Below are positions 1-6,953 of a stretch of 11,499 bases of DNA, piece after piece. The notes beneath the pieces are model-generated. The model was not told the DNA's origin and searched no databases. It saw only the letters and a program-made list of their open reading frames with translations. Made by a program: the position numbers and the translations under genes. Within the stretch, counting starts at the first letter, position 1, and each line of letters starts with the position of its first letter. Source of the DNA: UBA6019 sp036570145 (GTDB taxonomy: Bacteria; Chloroflexota; Dormibacteria; Dormibacterales; Dormibacteraceae); NCBI GenBank assembly GCA_036570145.1, contig DATCPJ010000093.1, forward strand, positions 1-11,499, in the 5' to 3' direction.

Positions 1-376
1 CCCCGGCTGTTCGATCGAGATCCGCACGGATCGCCTGCGCCCCACGCAGGTAGGCGGACTTCATCTCGGATTGGGCCTTGTCGGTGTTGTAGAGGAGAAG
101 GATACGGATGCACATCGGTACTGACCGGGGATTCGGTCCCGGGACGACCATGTCGTTGCCGCAGAGAAGCGGCACCGTGGTCCAGCCCATCCGCCGCGCC
201 GCGAGCGCCGGGAACTCGGCGTCGAGGTCGAGGGTGGTCGTGAAGTAGGCGAAGCAGACCTCGTCGCGGTCGAGCTCATTCAACCGAGCGAGCTCGACGA
301 GGAGCTCCGTCGTCGCCTCCACGATCGCCTCGGAGCTGTTCCTGGCAGCGGTCGTCGCGCCCCTGATCCCCCTCAC
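1..376 (-). CDS. aroH: Monofunctional chorismate mutase, AroH class (partial at C-terminus)
   Basis: It rearranges chorismate to prephenate, the first step towards phenylalanine and tyrosine. It is a cytosolic enzyme, trimeric in the Bacillus family member. Translation from the GTG at 376 gives 125 residues to the window edge. The opening RGIRGATT and later DLDAEFPALAARRMGW, VPLLC and CIRILLLYNTD are the AroH signature, distinct from the helical AroQ fold. Compared with Bacillus subtilis AroH from memory, Arg7, Phe57, Arg63, Cys75, Arg90 and Tyr108 correspond to Arg5, Phe55, Arg61, Cys72, Arg91 and Tyr109. Glu78 is replaced by Asp75, Lys60 by Leu58, and about four extra residues lie between Asp75 and Arg91. 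The family is about 120-127 residues, so only a few C-terminal residues are missing. The start overlaps the trpA stop as GTGA (373-376), implying translational coupling. Family assignment is firm; full activity is not proven. Confidence 0.93.
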   Translation of the reverse strand, partial: MRGIRGATTAARNSSEAIVEATTELLVELARLNELDRDEVCFAYFTTTLDLDAEFPALAARRMGWTTVPLLCGNDMVVPGPNPRSVPMCIRILLLYNTDKAQSEMKSAYLRGAQAIRADLDRTAG

Positions 377-1146
377 CGGCATGCGGTCAGCAGCTCCTCG
401 ACCAGCCGGGCGGGGTCGCGATTTTCTTCCACTTCTCTGACGACGGCACTACCCACGGCGGCGGCGTCGGCGATGCCCCGCAGAGCTGCGACGTGGGCGG
501 GCGTCGCGATGCCGAAGCCGGCGGCGACTGGCAGCTTGGTGTGCGAGTGGACCTTTCCGAGCAGCTCTGCGATGCCCTCGGGTAGTTCTGCCCGCACTCC
601 GGTGATGCCGGTCAGCGTGACACAGTAGACGAAGCCGCTCGATGCATCGCAGATCAGTCTGATGCGCTCCTCGCTGCTGGTCGGAGCGACCATGAAGATG
701 GTGGCCAGTCCCTGCTTGTGAAGCGCGGCGGCGACGCTCTCGCTCTCCTCCGGCGGCAGGTCGGGCAGGATAACCCCGGCCACGCCGGCTGCCGCCGCGT
801 CGGCTGCGAACCGCTCCGGCCCGTAGGAGAGGATCGGGTTCACGTAGGACATGAAGACCACCGGCGCCTGGCCGGAGACGGCGGCCGCGATCTCCAGGCA
901 GCCGGCGACAGTCATCCCCGCCTCCAGCGCCGCCTGCCCGGCGCGCTGGATCACCGGCCCGTCGGCGAGCGGGTCGCTGAAGGGGATGCCCAGCTCGAGC
1001 GCGGCGATCGGCAGCGCCGCCAGCGAGCGCGCGGCGGCGATCGACCGGTCGCGGTCGGGGTGGCCGGCCATCAGGTAGGGGATCAGCCCGAGGCGGCCGT
1101 TCTCAATCCGCAGCAAGGTTGTCCATGTCCTTGTCGCCGCGCCCAC
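373..1146 (-). CDS. trpA: Tryptophan synthase alpha subunit
   Basis: It cleaves indole-3-glycerol phosphate to indole and glyceraldehyde 3-phosphate, and works in the cytosolic alpha2-beta2 complex with TrpB. From the GTG at 1146 it has 257 residues, near the usual 250-270. Motifs are IPYLMAGHPD (22-31), LELGIPFSDPLADGP with the catalytic pair Glu51 and Asp62 (E. coli Glu49 and Asp60), GVILPDLPPEE, FVYCVTLTGITG and the phosphate-binding end VAAGFGI...AAAVGSAVV. It overlaps trpB by 44 bp and aroH by 4 bp. The start is uncertain: residues before Leu11 lie wholly over conserved trpB codons and do not look like a TrpA N-terminal helix. A TTG at 1116, with AAGGA 11 nt upstream, is a good alternative and would give 247 residues. 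The longer form was kept because it matches family length and residue spacing. Confidence 0.96.
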   Translation of the reverse strand: MGAATRTWTTLLRIENGRLGLIPYLMAGHPDRDRSIAAARSLAALPIAALELGIPFSDPLADGPVIQRAGQAALEAGMTVAGCLEIAAAVSGQAPVVFMSYVNPILSYGPERFAADAAAAGVAGVILPDLPPEESESVAAALHKQGLATIFMVAPTSSEERIRLICDASSGFVYCVTLTGITGVRAELPEGIAELLGKVHSHTKLPVAAGFGIATPAHVAALRGIADAAAVGSAVVREVEENRDPARLVEELLTACR

Positions 1147-2242
1147 TCAGGCAGACCAGCACGCGGCCTTCCAAAGTTCCCGCGAAGTGGAGCGCGTGGG
1201 ATGGCTCGAGCGCGGGCAGGATGCCCTCCAACCGGGTGCAGAGTCGGAGCGCCGCCACCGCCTGGCCGTCGTCGACGGCGTGGTACTCGGCCCGCTCGGC
1301 GTCGCGCAGGAAGGAGTGCTCGGGGCCGACGCCGGGATAGTCGAGGCCGGCCGAGATGGAATGCGTCGGCAGCACCTGGCCATCTGCATCCTGGAGCAGG
1401 TAGGAGAGCGCGCCGTGGAGCACGCCCGGCCGGCCCGCGACCAGCGAAGCGGCGTGCCTTCCGCTGGCGAGGCCCGAGCCGCCCGCCTCCACGCCGACCA
1501 GGCGCACGTCCTCGTCGGCGATGAAGGCGGTGAAGACGCCGATCGCGTTGGAGCCGCCGCCGACGCAGGCGACGACCACGTCGGGCAGCCGGCCCTCGGC
1601 CTCCAGGTACTGCGCCCGCGCCTCGTCGCCGATCACCCGCTGGAGGTCGCGCACCATCTCCGGGTAAGGATGCGGCCCGACCGCCGAACCAATGATGTAG
1701 TGGGTGGTCCGGACGTTGGTCACCCAGTCCCGGATCGCCTCCGAGGTCGCGTCCTTCAACGTCATGGTGCCCGCCGTCACCTCCCGCACCTCGGCGCCGA
1801 GGAGCCGCATCCGCTGCACGTTGACGGCCTGCCGGCGCATGTCCTCGCGGCCCATGTAGACGGTGCAGTCGAGGCCGAAGCGGGCGCAGAGCGTGGCCAC
1901 CGCGACGCCGTGCTGGCCGGCGCCAGTCTCGGCGATGATCCGCCGCTTCCCCATCCGGACCGCGAGCAGCCCCTGGCCGAGCGCGTTGTTCACCTTGTGG
2001 GCGCCGGTGTGGCAGAGGTCCTCCCGCTTCAGGTGGATCCGGTTGCCGTGGTGGGCGGAGAGACGCTCGGCGAAGTAGAGCGGCGTCGGCCTCCCGATGA
2101 AGGTCTTCCGGTGCCGCTCCAGGTCGGCGTTGAAGCCGGGGTCCGCCTTCGCCTCGTTCCAGGCCGCCTCCAGCTCCGCCAGCGGCGACATCAACGTCTC
2201 GGGGACGTACTGGCCGCCGTAGATGCCGAAGCGGCCCTTCAC
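1103..2242 (-). CDS. trpB: Tryptophan synthase beta subunit
   Basis: A PLP enzyme that condenses indole, channelled from TrpA, with L-serine to make tryptophan. It has 379 residues, slightly shorter than E. coli TrpB (397). The N-terminus GRFGIYGGQYVPETLM is typical of the TrpB1 form that pairs with TrpA. Lys83 in HTGAHKVNNALGQ is the PLP Schiff-base lysine, Glu105 in AETGAGQHG is the catalytic acid, GGGSN (228-232) binds the cofactor phosphate, and the C-terminal SGRGDKD carries the serine that contacts the pyridine nitrogen. All expected residues are present. The GTG start at 2242 overlaps the trpF stop as GTGA (2239-2242). The 3' end overlaps trpA. Confidence 0.98.
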   Translation of the reverse strand: MKGRFGIYGGQYVPETLMSPLAELEAAWNEAKADPGFNADLERHRKTFIGRPTPLYFAERLSAHHGNRIHLKREDLCHTGAHKVNNALGQGLLAVRMGKRRIIAETGAGQHGVAVATLCARFGLDCTVYMGREDMRRQAVNVQRMRLLGAEVREVTAGTMTLKDATSEAIRDWVTNVRTTHYIIGSAVGPHPYPEMVRDLQRVIGDEARAQYLEAEGRLPDVVVACVGGGSNAIGVFTAFIADEDVRLVGVEAGGSGLASGRHAASLVAGRPGVLHGALSYLLQDADGQVLPTHSISAGLDYPGVGPEHSFLRDAERAEYHAVDDGQAVAALRLCTRLEGILPALEPSHALHFAGTLEGRVLVCLSGRGDKDMDNLAAD

Positions 2243-2856
2243 GCCTGGCGCCGCACGGCGTCGATGAAGGCGCCGATCAGGGCGGGACTTTTGACGCGCG
2301 GCTCCGATTCGACGCCGCTCGAGACGTCGACGCCGTAGGGCCGGAGCCGGCGGATGACCGAGCCGACGTTGAGCGGGTTGAGCCCGCCGGCGACGAAGAC
2401 CTGGCGGGTGACGGTCAGGGCCTCGGCGGTCTCCCAGTTCCAGGCGTGGCCGGTGCCCCCTTTGGAATCGAGGGACCAGGAGTCGAGCAGCACCGGGTCG
2501 GGCCAGCCGCCGGCGTCGGGGATCACGCCGTCGCGCACCTTGAGGGCCTTCATCACGATGTGATCGCTCGGGAACCCGGGCTTCTCGCTGCCGTGGAGCT
2601 GCACGATGTCTAGGTCGAGGAACTCCGCGATCGCGTTGACCTCGCGCGGCGACTGGTCCATGAAGACGCCCACCAACGCCGGCCCATCGGGCAATTCGTC
2701 AAGGATCTTGACCGCGTCATCGGGCGTGATCCGCCGCTTCGACTCGCAGAACTGAAACCCAAGCAGATCCGCCCCAGCCTCCACCGCCGCAAGCGCCGAG
2801 TCGACGTCACAGATGCCACAGATCTTGACCAACGTGTGTTTGCGTTCGTCGATCAT
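2239..2856 (-). CDS. trpF: Phosphoribosylanthranilate isomerase
   Basis: It catalyses the Amadori rearrangement of N-(5-phosphoribosyl)anthranilate to CdRP, the step between TrpD and TrpC; the fold is a TIM barrel. From the ATG at 2856 it has 205 residues, the normal length. VKICGI (10-15) carries the general-base Cys13. LLDS has Asp125, matching the general acid of the Thermotoga enzyme. VFVAGGLNP and DVSSGVE (177-183) form the phosphate site. A longer reading from GTG at 2892 is rejected because those extra codons fall inside a palindromic intergenic repeat (2883-2915). There is no good ribosome-binding site before the ATG (a GGGA directly abuts it), and a TTG at 2832 is a second possibility. 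It is the only trp gene not overlapping its upstream neighbour: 200 bp of repeat-rich DNA separates it from trpC. Confidence 0.95.
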   Translation of the reverse strand: MIDERKHTLVKICGICDVDSALAAVEAGADLLGFQFCESKRRITPDDAVKILDELPDGPALVGVFMDQSPREVNAIAEFLDLDIVQLHGSEKPGFPSDHIVMKALKVRDGVIPDAGGWPDPVLLDSWSLDSKGGTGHAWNWETAEALTVTRQVFVAGGLNPLNVGSVIRRLRPYGVDVSSGVESEPRVKSPALIGAFIDAVRRQA

Positions 2857-2882
2857 TCCCGTACCACTGGGGGCTGTTTTCC

Positions 2883-2915
2883 CCCTCTCCACGAAGTGGG
2901 GAGGGCAGGGTTGGG
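2883..2915. repeat. GC-rich palindromic intergenic repeat, copy 1
   Basis: Two 10-base arms (2883-2892 and 2896-2905) pair around the loop GAA with one G-T wobble, followed by CAGGGTTGGG. The arms and the trailing sequence match the copy at 6922-6953, which trails CAGGGTGGG. This marks a dispersed family rather than chance. Confidence 0.75.
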
Positions 2916-3004
2916 CGATCCAGTCAAAACAGTTCCACCTGGTTCAGCTTCCCCACTCCCCAAGCGCTGTGGAGGTTGCTGGAACCCTCGCCATTGGTGT
3001 CTTG

Positions 3005-3048
3005 CCTCCCCCCGCAGTGGGGAGGTGGCCGCAGAGCGGCCGGAGGGG
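3005..3048. repeat. GC-rich palindromic intergenic repeat, compound copy 2
   Basis: Two consecutive palindromes. CCTCCCC (3005-3011) pairs with GGGGAGG (3019-3025). Then GGCCGC (3027-3032) pairs perfectly with GCGGCC (3036-3041) around AGA, and GGAGGGG follows. The first palindrome shares its core with the other two copies in the window; the second stem is unique here. It ends 8 bp before the trpC stop codon. Confidence 0.7.
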
Positions 3049-3056
3049 CATTGCCC

Positions 3057-3881
3057 TCATTCCCTCTCGACCCGGGTCATCTCGCGGATGAGAGTGCGCG
3101 GGTCGTCCGATCGCATCAAGGCCTCCCCGACGAGCACCGCGTCCGCCCCGACCACCCGCATCCGGCGCGCGTCGCCGGCGTCGCGGATCCCGCTCTCCGA
3201 GACGAGCACGGTGCCCGAGGGGACACGGGGGCGGAGGCGGGCGGTCAGCCCGGTGTCGACCGTCAGCGTCTTGAGGTTGCGGTGGTTGATCCCGACGATG
3301 TCGGCGCCGACCCCGATCGCGGTGTCCAGCTCGCGGGTCGTGTGGATCTCGACCAGCGCCGCCATTCCCAGCCGGCGAACCAGCGCCAGCAGCTCGCGGA
3401 GCTGCGCCTCCTCGAGTGCCGCGACGATCAGCAGCACCGCGTCCGCGCCGTACGCCCGTGCCTCGAAGACCTGGTAGGGGTCGGTGACGAAGTCCTTCCG
3501 GAGGACGGGGACGCGGACCGCCCGGCGGGCGAGCGCGAGGTGCTCAGGCTTTCCGCCGAAGCGGCTCCCCTGGGTGAGCACGGAGAGCGCCGCGGCGCCC
3601 GCCTTGGCGTAGGTCTCGGCGATCGTGGAGGGGCGGTAGCCGGGACCGGCAAGCTGCCCGGCGCTGGGCGACTTGGCCTTCATCTCGGCGATCACGGCCA
3701 GCTCCGGCCCCGTGAGCGCGGCCTTGAAGTCGCGGATCGAGGGCGCCGCCTGCGCCTGCCGCTCGACCTTCGCCTGAGGCACTCGAGAACGCCGCTCGGC
3801 GACCTCGGCCTGCGTCTCGGCGACGATCTCCTCGAGGATCGTGGCTTTTACGCTGGGACGGCCTGTGAGGCTTTCGCCCAC
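3057..3881 (-). CDS. trpC: Indole-3-glycerol phosphate synthase
   Basis: It closes the pyrrole ring of CdRP with decarboxylation to give indole-3-glycerol phosphate, the TrpA substrate; the fold is a TIM barrel. The 274 residues are a standard single-domain length. The active site is complete: Lys68 in AEMKAKSPS, Lys129 in VLRKDF, Glu178 in LVEIHT, N-H-R-N at 199-202 and Glu229 in VSESGI. The usual LTE of the second strand is LTQ here (102-104), a mild deviation. The GTG start at 3881 is supported by GGAGG 10 nt upstream (3892-3896) inside the end of trpD, so trpC overlaps trpD by 34 bp but has its own ribosome-binding site. The 200-bp repeat gap follows downstream. Confidence 0.97.
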   Translation of the reverse strand: MGESLTGRPSVKATILEEIVAETQAEVAERRSRVPQAKVERQAQAAPSIRDFKAALTGPELAVIAEMKAKSPSAGQLAGPGYRPSTIAETYAKAGAAALSVLTQGSRFGGKPEHLALARRAVRVPVLRKDFVTDPYQVFEARAYGADAVLLIVAALEEAQLRELLALVRRLGMAALVEIHTTRELDTAIGVGADIVGINHRNLKTLTVDTGLTARLRPRVPSGTVLVSESGIRDAGDARRMRVVGADAVLVGEALMRSDDPRTLIREMTRVERE

Positions 3882-4864
3882 CTCTCCAACACCTCCCCGG
3901 CCCGACCCGAATCGAGAGCTTCCCCCGCGAGGCCGATGCCCTCCTTGAAATCGCCCGCCAGGCCGGCCGCCCGGAGCGCGGCGGCCGAGTTCAGCATCAC
4001 CACGTCGCGGCGCGGGCCCTTGGCGCCGCCCAGCACCTCGCGTGCGATCGCCGCGTTCTCCGCCGGGCCGCCGCCCCGCATCTCCTCCAGGGGAGCGAGC
4101 GGGAGGCCCAGCTCGGCCGGTTCCAGGATGTACTCGTGCTGGCGGCCGTCTTCCACCTCGATCACGCGCGACGGGCCGGTCGTCGTCAGCTCGTCCATCC
4201 CGTCGGCGCCGTGGAAGACGAGCGCGTGCTCGACGCCGAGCATCACCAGGACCTCGGCCATCCGCCCGGCGAGCGCGGCGTCGGCTACTCCGAGCGCCTG
4301 GCGGCGCGCTCCGGCCGGGTTGCAGAGCGGGCCGAGGATGTTGAACACGGTGCGGACGCCGAGCTCGCGCCGCGGCACCGCTGCGTAGCGGAAACCCTGG
4401 TGGTAGAGGGGCGCGAAGAGGAAGGCGATCCCGACCTCTTCGAGACAGCGGGCAACGCCGTCCGGCGCGAGGTCGATCTTCACCCCGAGCGCCTCGAGCA
4501 CGTCGGCGCTGCCGCAGAGCGAGGAGGCGGCTCGGTTGCCGTGCTTGGCGACCCGGGCGCCGCAGGCGGCGGCGACGATCGCCGAGAGGGTCGAGATGTT
4601 GAAGGTGCCGAGGGCGTCGCCGCCGGTGCCGCAGGTGTCGAGCAGGTCCCGGTCGCCGACCTCCAGCGGGGTGGCGTTGGCTCGCGCCGCGCGGGCGAGC
4701 CCGGCGATCTCCTCCGCCGTCTCACCCTTGATCCGGAGCGCGACGACGAAGCCGGCGATCTGGGACGGCGTAGCGTCGCCGGCCAGGATCAGCTCCATCG
4801 CGTAGCCGGCCTCCGCCTCGGAGAGGTGCTGGCCCTTGACGAGCTTGCCGATCGCCTCGATCAC
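3848..4864 (-). CDS. trpD: Anthranilate phosphoribosyltransferase
   Basis: It transfers phosphoribose from PRPP to anthranilate, producing the TrpF substrate. From the GTG at 4864 it has 338 residues, the family norm. The N-terminal helical domain (LSEAEAGYAMELILAGDATPSQIAGF) leads into the PRPP loop DTCGTGGD (76-83) with FNIST, then the anthranilate and phosphate site KHGNRAASS (107-115) with GSADVLEALG. HGADGMDELT supplies the acidic Mg-binding pair. An open frame continues upstream to 5179, but that part is trpG read out of frame, is full of Pro and Arg, and lacks TrpD character. The chosen start gives a GTGA overlap with the trpG stop (4861-4864). No ribosome-binding site is visible, which fits translational coupling. 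It is not fused to trpG, unlike E. coli. Confidence 0.97.
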   Translation of the reverse strand: MIEAIGKLVKGQHLSEAEAGYAMELILAGDATPSQIAGFVVALRIKGETAEEIAGLARAARANATPLEVGDRDLLDTCGTGGDALGTFNISTLSAIVAAACGARVAKHGNRAASSLCGSADVLEALGVKIDLAPDGVARCLEEVGIAFLFAPLYHQGFRYAAVPRRELGVRTVFNILGPLCNPAGARRQALGVADAALAGRMAEVLVMLGVEHALVFHGADGMDELTTTGPSRVIEVEDGRQHEYILEPAELGLPLAPLEEMRGGGPAENAAIAREVLGGAKGPRRDVVMLNSAAALRAAGLAGDFKEGIGLAGEALDSGRAGEVLERWAKASQAVPA

Positions 4865-5433
4865 GCCGCCAACCGGAGGAAGTTCTGGAGCAGGCGCTTT
4901 CCCTCGACGGTCAGCACCGACTCGGGGTGGAACTGGACGCCGTAGGTGCGGTGGTCGCGGTGGCGGAGGCCCATCACGACCCCGTCGTGGGTCCAGGCCG
5001 AGACCTCGAGCTCGCGCGGAATCGTATTGCGTTCGACCACCAGCGAATGGTATCGGGTGGCCTCGAAGGGGGCGGCGAGTCCCGTGAACGGCGGCCGGCC
5101 GTCGTGGTGGACCCAGCTCGTCATCCCGTGCATCGGCCGGTGGCGGGCGACGATACCGCCGAAAGCCTGCCCCAGGCACTGGTGGCCGAGGCAGACGCCA
5201 AGGATCGGCAGTGTCCCGCTCAGGTCGCGGATCGCCTGCAGCGAGACGCCCGCGTCGTCGGGGTCGCCCGGTCCGGGGGAGATGACGAGCGCGTCATAGC
5301 CGCGCAGCTCGGCGACGGTGACGGCGTCATTGCGGTGCACCTCGGCGGTGGCGCCGAGCTCGGCCAGGTGCTGGTAGAGGTTGTAGGTGAAGGAGTCGTA
5401 GTTGTCGATCAGGGCGACCCGCGGCGCGCTCAC
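4861..5433 (-). CDS. trpG: Anthranilate synthase component II, glutamine amidotransferase
   Basis: A class I glutaminase that releases ammonia from glutamine and passes it to TrpE for anthranilate synthesis. It has 190 residues, the standard stand-alone length. The N-terminal LIDNYDSFTYNL is the family signature. The triad is Cys81 in GVCLGHQ, His169 and Glu171 in GVQFHPES. The oxyanion region SPGPGDPDDAG (52-62) is intact. Since no other copy is visible in the window, the same protein could also serve PabB (4-amino-4-deoxychorismate synthesis), as in Bacillus; this is inference. It lies between trpE and trpD with GTGA overlaps on both sides, so 1:1 synthesis with TrpE is plausible. Confidence 0.97.
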   Translation of the reverse strand: MSAPRVALIDNYDSFTYNLYQHLAELGATAEVHRNDAVTVAELRGYDALVISPGPGDPDDAGVSLQAIRDLSGTLPILGVCLGHQCLGQAFGGIVARHRPMHGMTSWVHHDGRPPFTGLAAPFEATRYHSLVVERNTIPRELEVSAWTHDGVVMGLRHRDHRTYGVQFHPESVLTVEGKRLLQNFLRLAA

Positions 5434-6842
5434 GGCATCGCCTCCGCCTGCTTTATCGCCTCGAAGAGAACGCTCGCCTTGGCCAGCGTCTCCTGGTACT
5501 CGCGCTCGGGCACCGAGTCGGCCACGATCCCGGCGCCGGCCTGGACGAAGGCCTCGCCGCCCGCGATTACCACCGTCCGGAGCGTGATCGCCAGGTCCAG
5601 GTTGCCGCCGAAGCCGACGTAGCCGAAGGCGCCCGAGTAGGGGCCGCGGCGGTCCGGCTCGAGCTCCGAGATGATCTCCATCGCCCGGATCTTGGGCGCC
5701 CCCGAGACGGTGCCGGCCGGGAAGGCGGCGCGGAGCGCGTCGAGGCCGCTGCTGGCTTCAGCGAGCTCGCCCGTGACGGTGGACGAGATGTGCATGACGT
5801 GGGAGTAGCGCTCGACCTCCATCAGGCGGTCGACGCTGACAGTGCCCGGCCGCGCCACCCGGCCGACGTCGTTGCGGCCGAGGTCGACCAGCATCACGTG
5901 CTCGGCCCGCTCCTTGGGGTCCGCCAGCAGCTCGCGCTCGAGCGCCGCGTCCTCCGTCGCGTCGGTGCCCCGGCGGCGTGTCCCGGCCAGCGGTCTCACC
6001 CGGATCCGGCGATCCTCGACCTGGACCAGTACCTCGGGCGAGGTGCCCACGATGTGCGACCCGTCACCGAGGTCCAGGTAGTACATGTAGGGCGAGGGGT
6101 TGAGCGCGCGCAGGCAGCGATAGATGTCGAGCGGGCGAGCCCCGAGCGGCTTGCGGAAGCGCTGCGAGAGGACGACCTGGAAGGCCTCGCCGGCGTGGAT
6201 CTCCTCCCGGGCGGCGTCGACCATCGCGCAGTAGGCGCCCTCGGTGAGGTTGGACGACCAGGCCGCGCCGTTGGCGTGCGGCTTGGGCTGGGCGGGCGGC
6301 GATTCCGCGCCGAGGCGGCGCTCCATCTCGTCCAGTCGGGCTACCGCCGCCGCGTAATCCTCGCGGTCGGGGCGGTGGATGGTGAGCAGCTTGAGGCGGT
6401 GGGTCACGTGGTCGAAGACGGCCAGGTCCTCCGCCTTGAGGAAGCCGCTCTCCCCCATCGCAGGCGCCGGCCCGGCCGCCGCCGGCAAGCGCTCGAAATG
6501 CCGGGCGACCTCGTAGCCGAGGTAACCGACGACGCCGCCGTGGAAGCGGGGCAGGCCGGGCACCGGCGCCACCTCCGCCTCGGCGACCTCGCGGAGCGCC
6601 TCCAGCGGGTCGCCCTCCCCCACCTCGAACGGCTCGGGCCGGTAGCCGATGAAGGAGAACCGGGCCAGCCGCTCACCGCCCTCGACACTCTCCAGCAGGA
6701 ATCCGCGCGACCCGGGCGGGCAGAGCAGCGAGTAGGCGCGGACTGGCGTCAGGAGGTCGGCCAGCAGCTCTCGCTGGAGCGGGATCAGCCGGTAGCGCCG
6801 CGCGTACCCGCGCGCCTCCTCTTCGGAGGGAGTGGTGCTCAT
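5430..6842 (-). CDS. trpE: Anthranilate synthase component I
   Basis: It converts chorismate plus ammonia (supplied by TrpG) to anthranilate, the committed and normally feedback-inhibited step. The 470 residues are typical. The N-terminal domain carries LLES (49-52) and the chorismate-binding domain has NPSPYM (248-253), both known tryptophan-site elements, so tryptophan inhibition is likely retained. The catalytic core shows GTSPEVLV, RPLAGTRRRG (283-292), LVDLGRNDVGR, RYSHVMHISS, GTVSGAPK (377-384) and VQAGAGIVADS. The pattern is TrpE rather than PabB, and the adjacent trpG and trpD agree. The ATG at 6842 is the first gene of the operon and has the best ribosome-binding site in the window, AAGGAG at 6848-6853, 5 nt upstream. 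Confidence 0.97.
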   Translation of the reverse strand: MSTTPSEEEARGYARRYRLIPLQRELLADLLTPVRAYSLLCPPGSRGFLLESVEGGERLARFSFIGYRPEPFEVGEGDPLEALREVAEAEVAPVPGLPRFHGGVVGYLGYEVARHFERLPAAAGPAPAMGESGFLKAEDLAVFDHVTHRLKLLTIHRPDREDYAAAVARLDEMERRLGAESPPAQPKPHANGAAWSSNLTEGAYCAMVDAAREEIHAGEAFQVVLSQRFRKPLGARPLDIYRCLRALNPSPYMYYLDLGDGSHIVGTSPEVLVQVEDRRIRVRPLAGTRRRGTDATEDAALERELLADPKERAEHVMLVDLGRNDVGRVARPGTVSVDRLMEVERYSHVMHISSTVTGELAEASSGLDALRAAFPAGTVSGAPKIRAMEIISELEPDRRGPYSGAFGYVGFGGNLDLAITLRTVVIAGGEAFVQAGAGIVADSVPEREYQETLAKASVLFEAIKQAEAMP

Positions 6843-6847
6843 CTGGT

Positions 6848-6853
6848 CTCCTT
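6848..6853 (-). promoter_or_regulatory. Strong Shine-Dalgarno of trpE
   Basis: AAGGAG lies 5 nt before the trpE ATG. It contrasts with the coupled downstream genes, most of which show no clear site. It therefore fixes the trpE start and marks the translational entry point of the operon. Confidence 0.85.
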
Positions 6854-6869
6854 CTCTTCTGAAACTCGC

Positions 6870-6890
6870 CCCGGGCTCTCACGACCCGGG
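6870..6890 (-). promoter_or_regulatory. Short hairpin in the trpE leader
   Basis: Two CCCGGG hexamers (6870-6875 and 6885-6890) can pair around a 9-nt loop in the trpE 5' leader, ending 27 nt before the ATG. No U-run follows, so it is not a classical attenuator, and no competing stem or Trp-codon peptide was found. It may only stabilise the leader. CCCGGG is self-complementary, so chance is a real alternative in DNA of this GC content. Confidence 0.35.
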
Positions 6891-6902
6891 CACGGAGCCG
6901 TC

Positions 6903-6911
6903 ACTGTAGCA
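6903..6911 (-). promoter_or_regulatory. Possible extended -10 promoter for the trp operon
   Basis: On the minus strand TGC is followed directly by TACAGT, matching an extended -10 element (TGn plus TAnnnT). It lies about 60 nt before the trpE ATG in the least GC-rich part of this intergenic. No good -35 hexamer occurs about 17 bp upstream, where the palindromic repeat sits. A plausible start of transcription for trpE, but a weak call. Confidence 0.35.
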
Positions 6912-6921
6912 AACATCAACA

Positions 6922-6953
6922 CCCTCCCCGCCCGCGGGGAGGGCAGGGTGGGA
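6922..6953. repeat. GC-rich palindromic intergenic repeat, copy 3
   Basis: A perfect palindrome with 10-bp arms (6922-6931 and 6934-6943) around CC, trailed by CAGGGTGGG. It shares arms and trailer with copy 1 at 2883-2915. It lies between the acyl-CoA dehydrogenase and trpE, about 21 bp after the former's stop codon, where its RNA stem could protect the 3' end or weakly terminate. It lacks a T-run. Confidence 0.75.

Larger units (their letters stand above)
2857..3056. other. Repeat-filled gap inside the trp operon, between trpC and trpF
   Basis: This 200-bp non-coding stretch carries two palindromic repeats (annotated separately) and between them an imperfect inverted pair at 2941-2948 and 2978-2986, where GGTTCAGC faces GCTGGAACC with one bulged base. 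No convincing gene is visible. In the trp mRNA the stretch would fold into several consecutive stems, which could act as a processing site, a stability element or a partial terminator. It has no T-run, so it is not a classical intrinsic terminator. Confidence 0.75.

Noticed and set aside
1187..2338. Long plus-strand open frame opposite trpB
   Set aside because: High GC keeps the antisense frame open. The translation is rich in Arg, Gly and Val and matches no family, whereas trpB on the other strand has every catalytic residue.
2857..2892. A longer TrpF start at GTG 2892
   Set aside because: The first codons lie within the palindromic repeat and the extra residues have no TrpF counterpart. 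The ATG at 2856 gives the normal length.
2883..3048. CRISPR-like or terminator-like array between trpC and trpF
   Set aside because: The palindromes are not regularly spaced, the copies differ, there are no unique spacers of constant length, and no T-run follows.
2976..4388. Long plus-strand open frame opposite trpC and trpD
   Set aside because: Antisense shadow of two well-supported genes; low-complexity Ser/Arg/Ala translation with no recognisable domain.
4865..5179. An N-terminal extension of trpD reaching upstream to 5179
   Set aside because: It overlaps trpG in another frame, is a Pro/Arg-rich shadow translation without TrpD features, and the GTG at 4864 gives the exact family length and a GTGA junction.
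6914..6919. TTGATG as a -35 box for the trp operon
   Set aside because: It lies only 5 bp from the TACAGT box, far short of the roughly 17-bp spacing needed.
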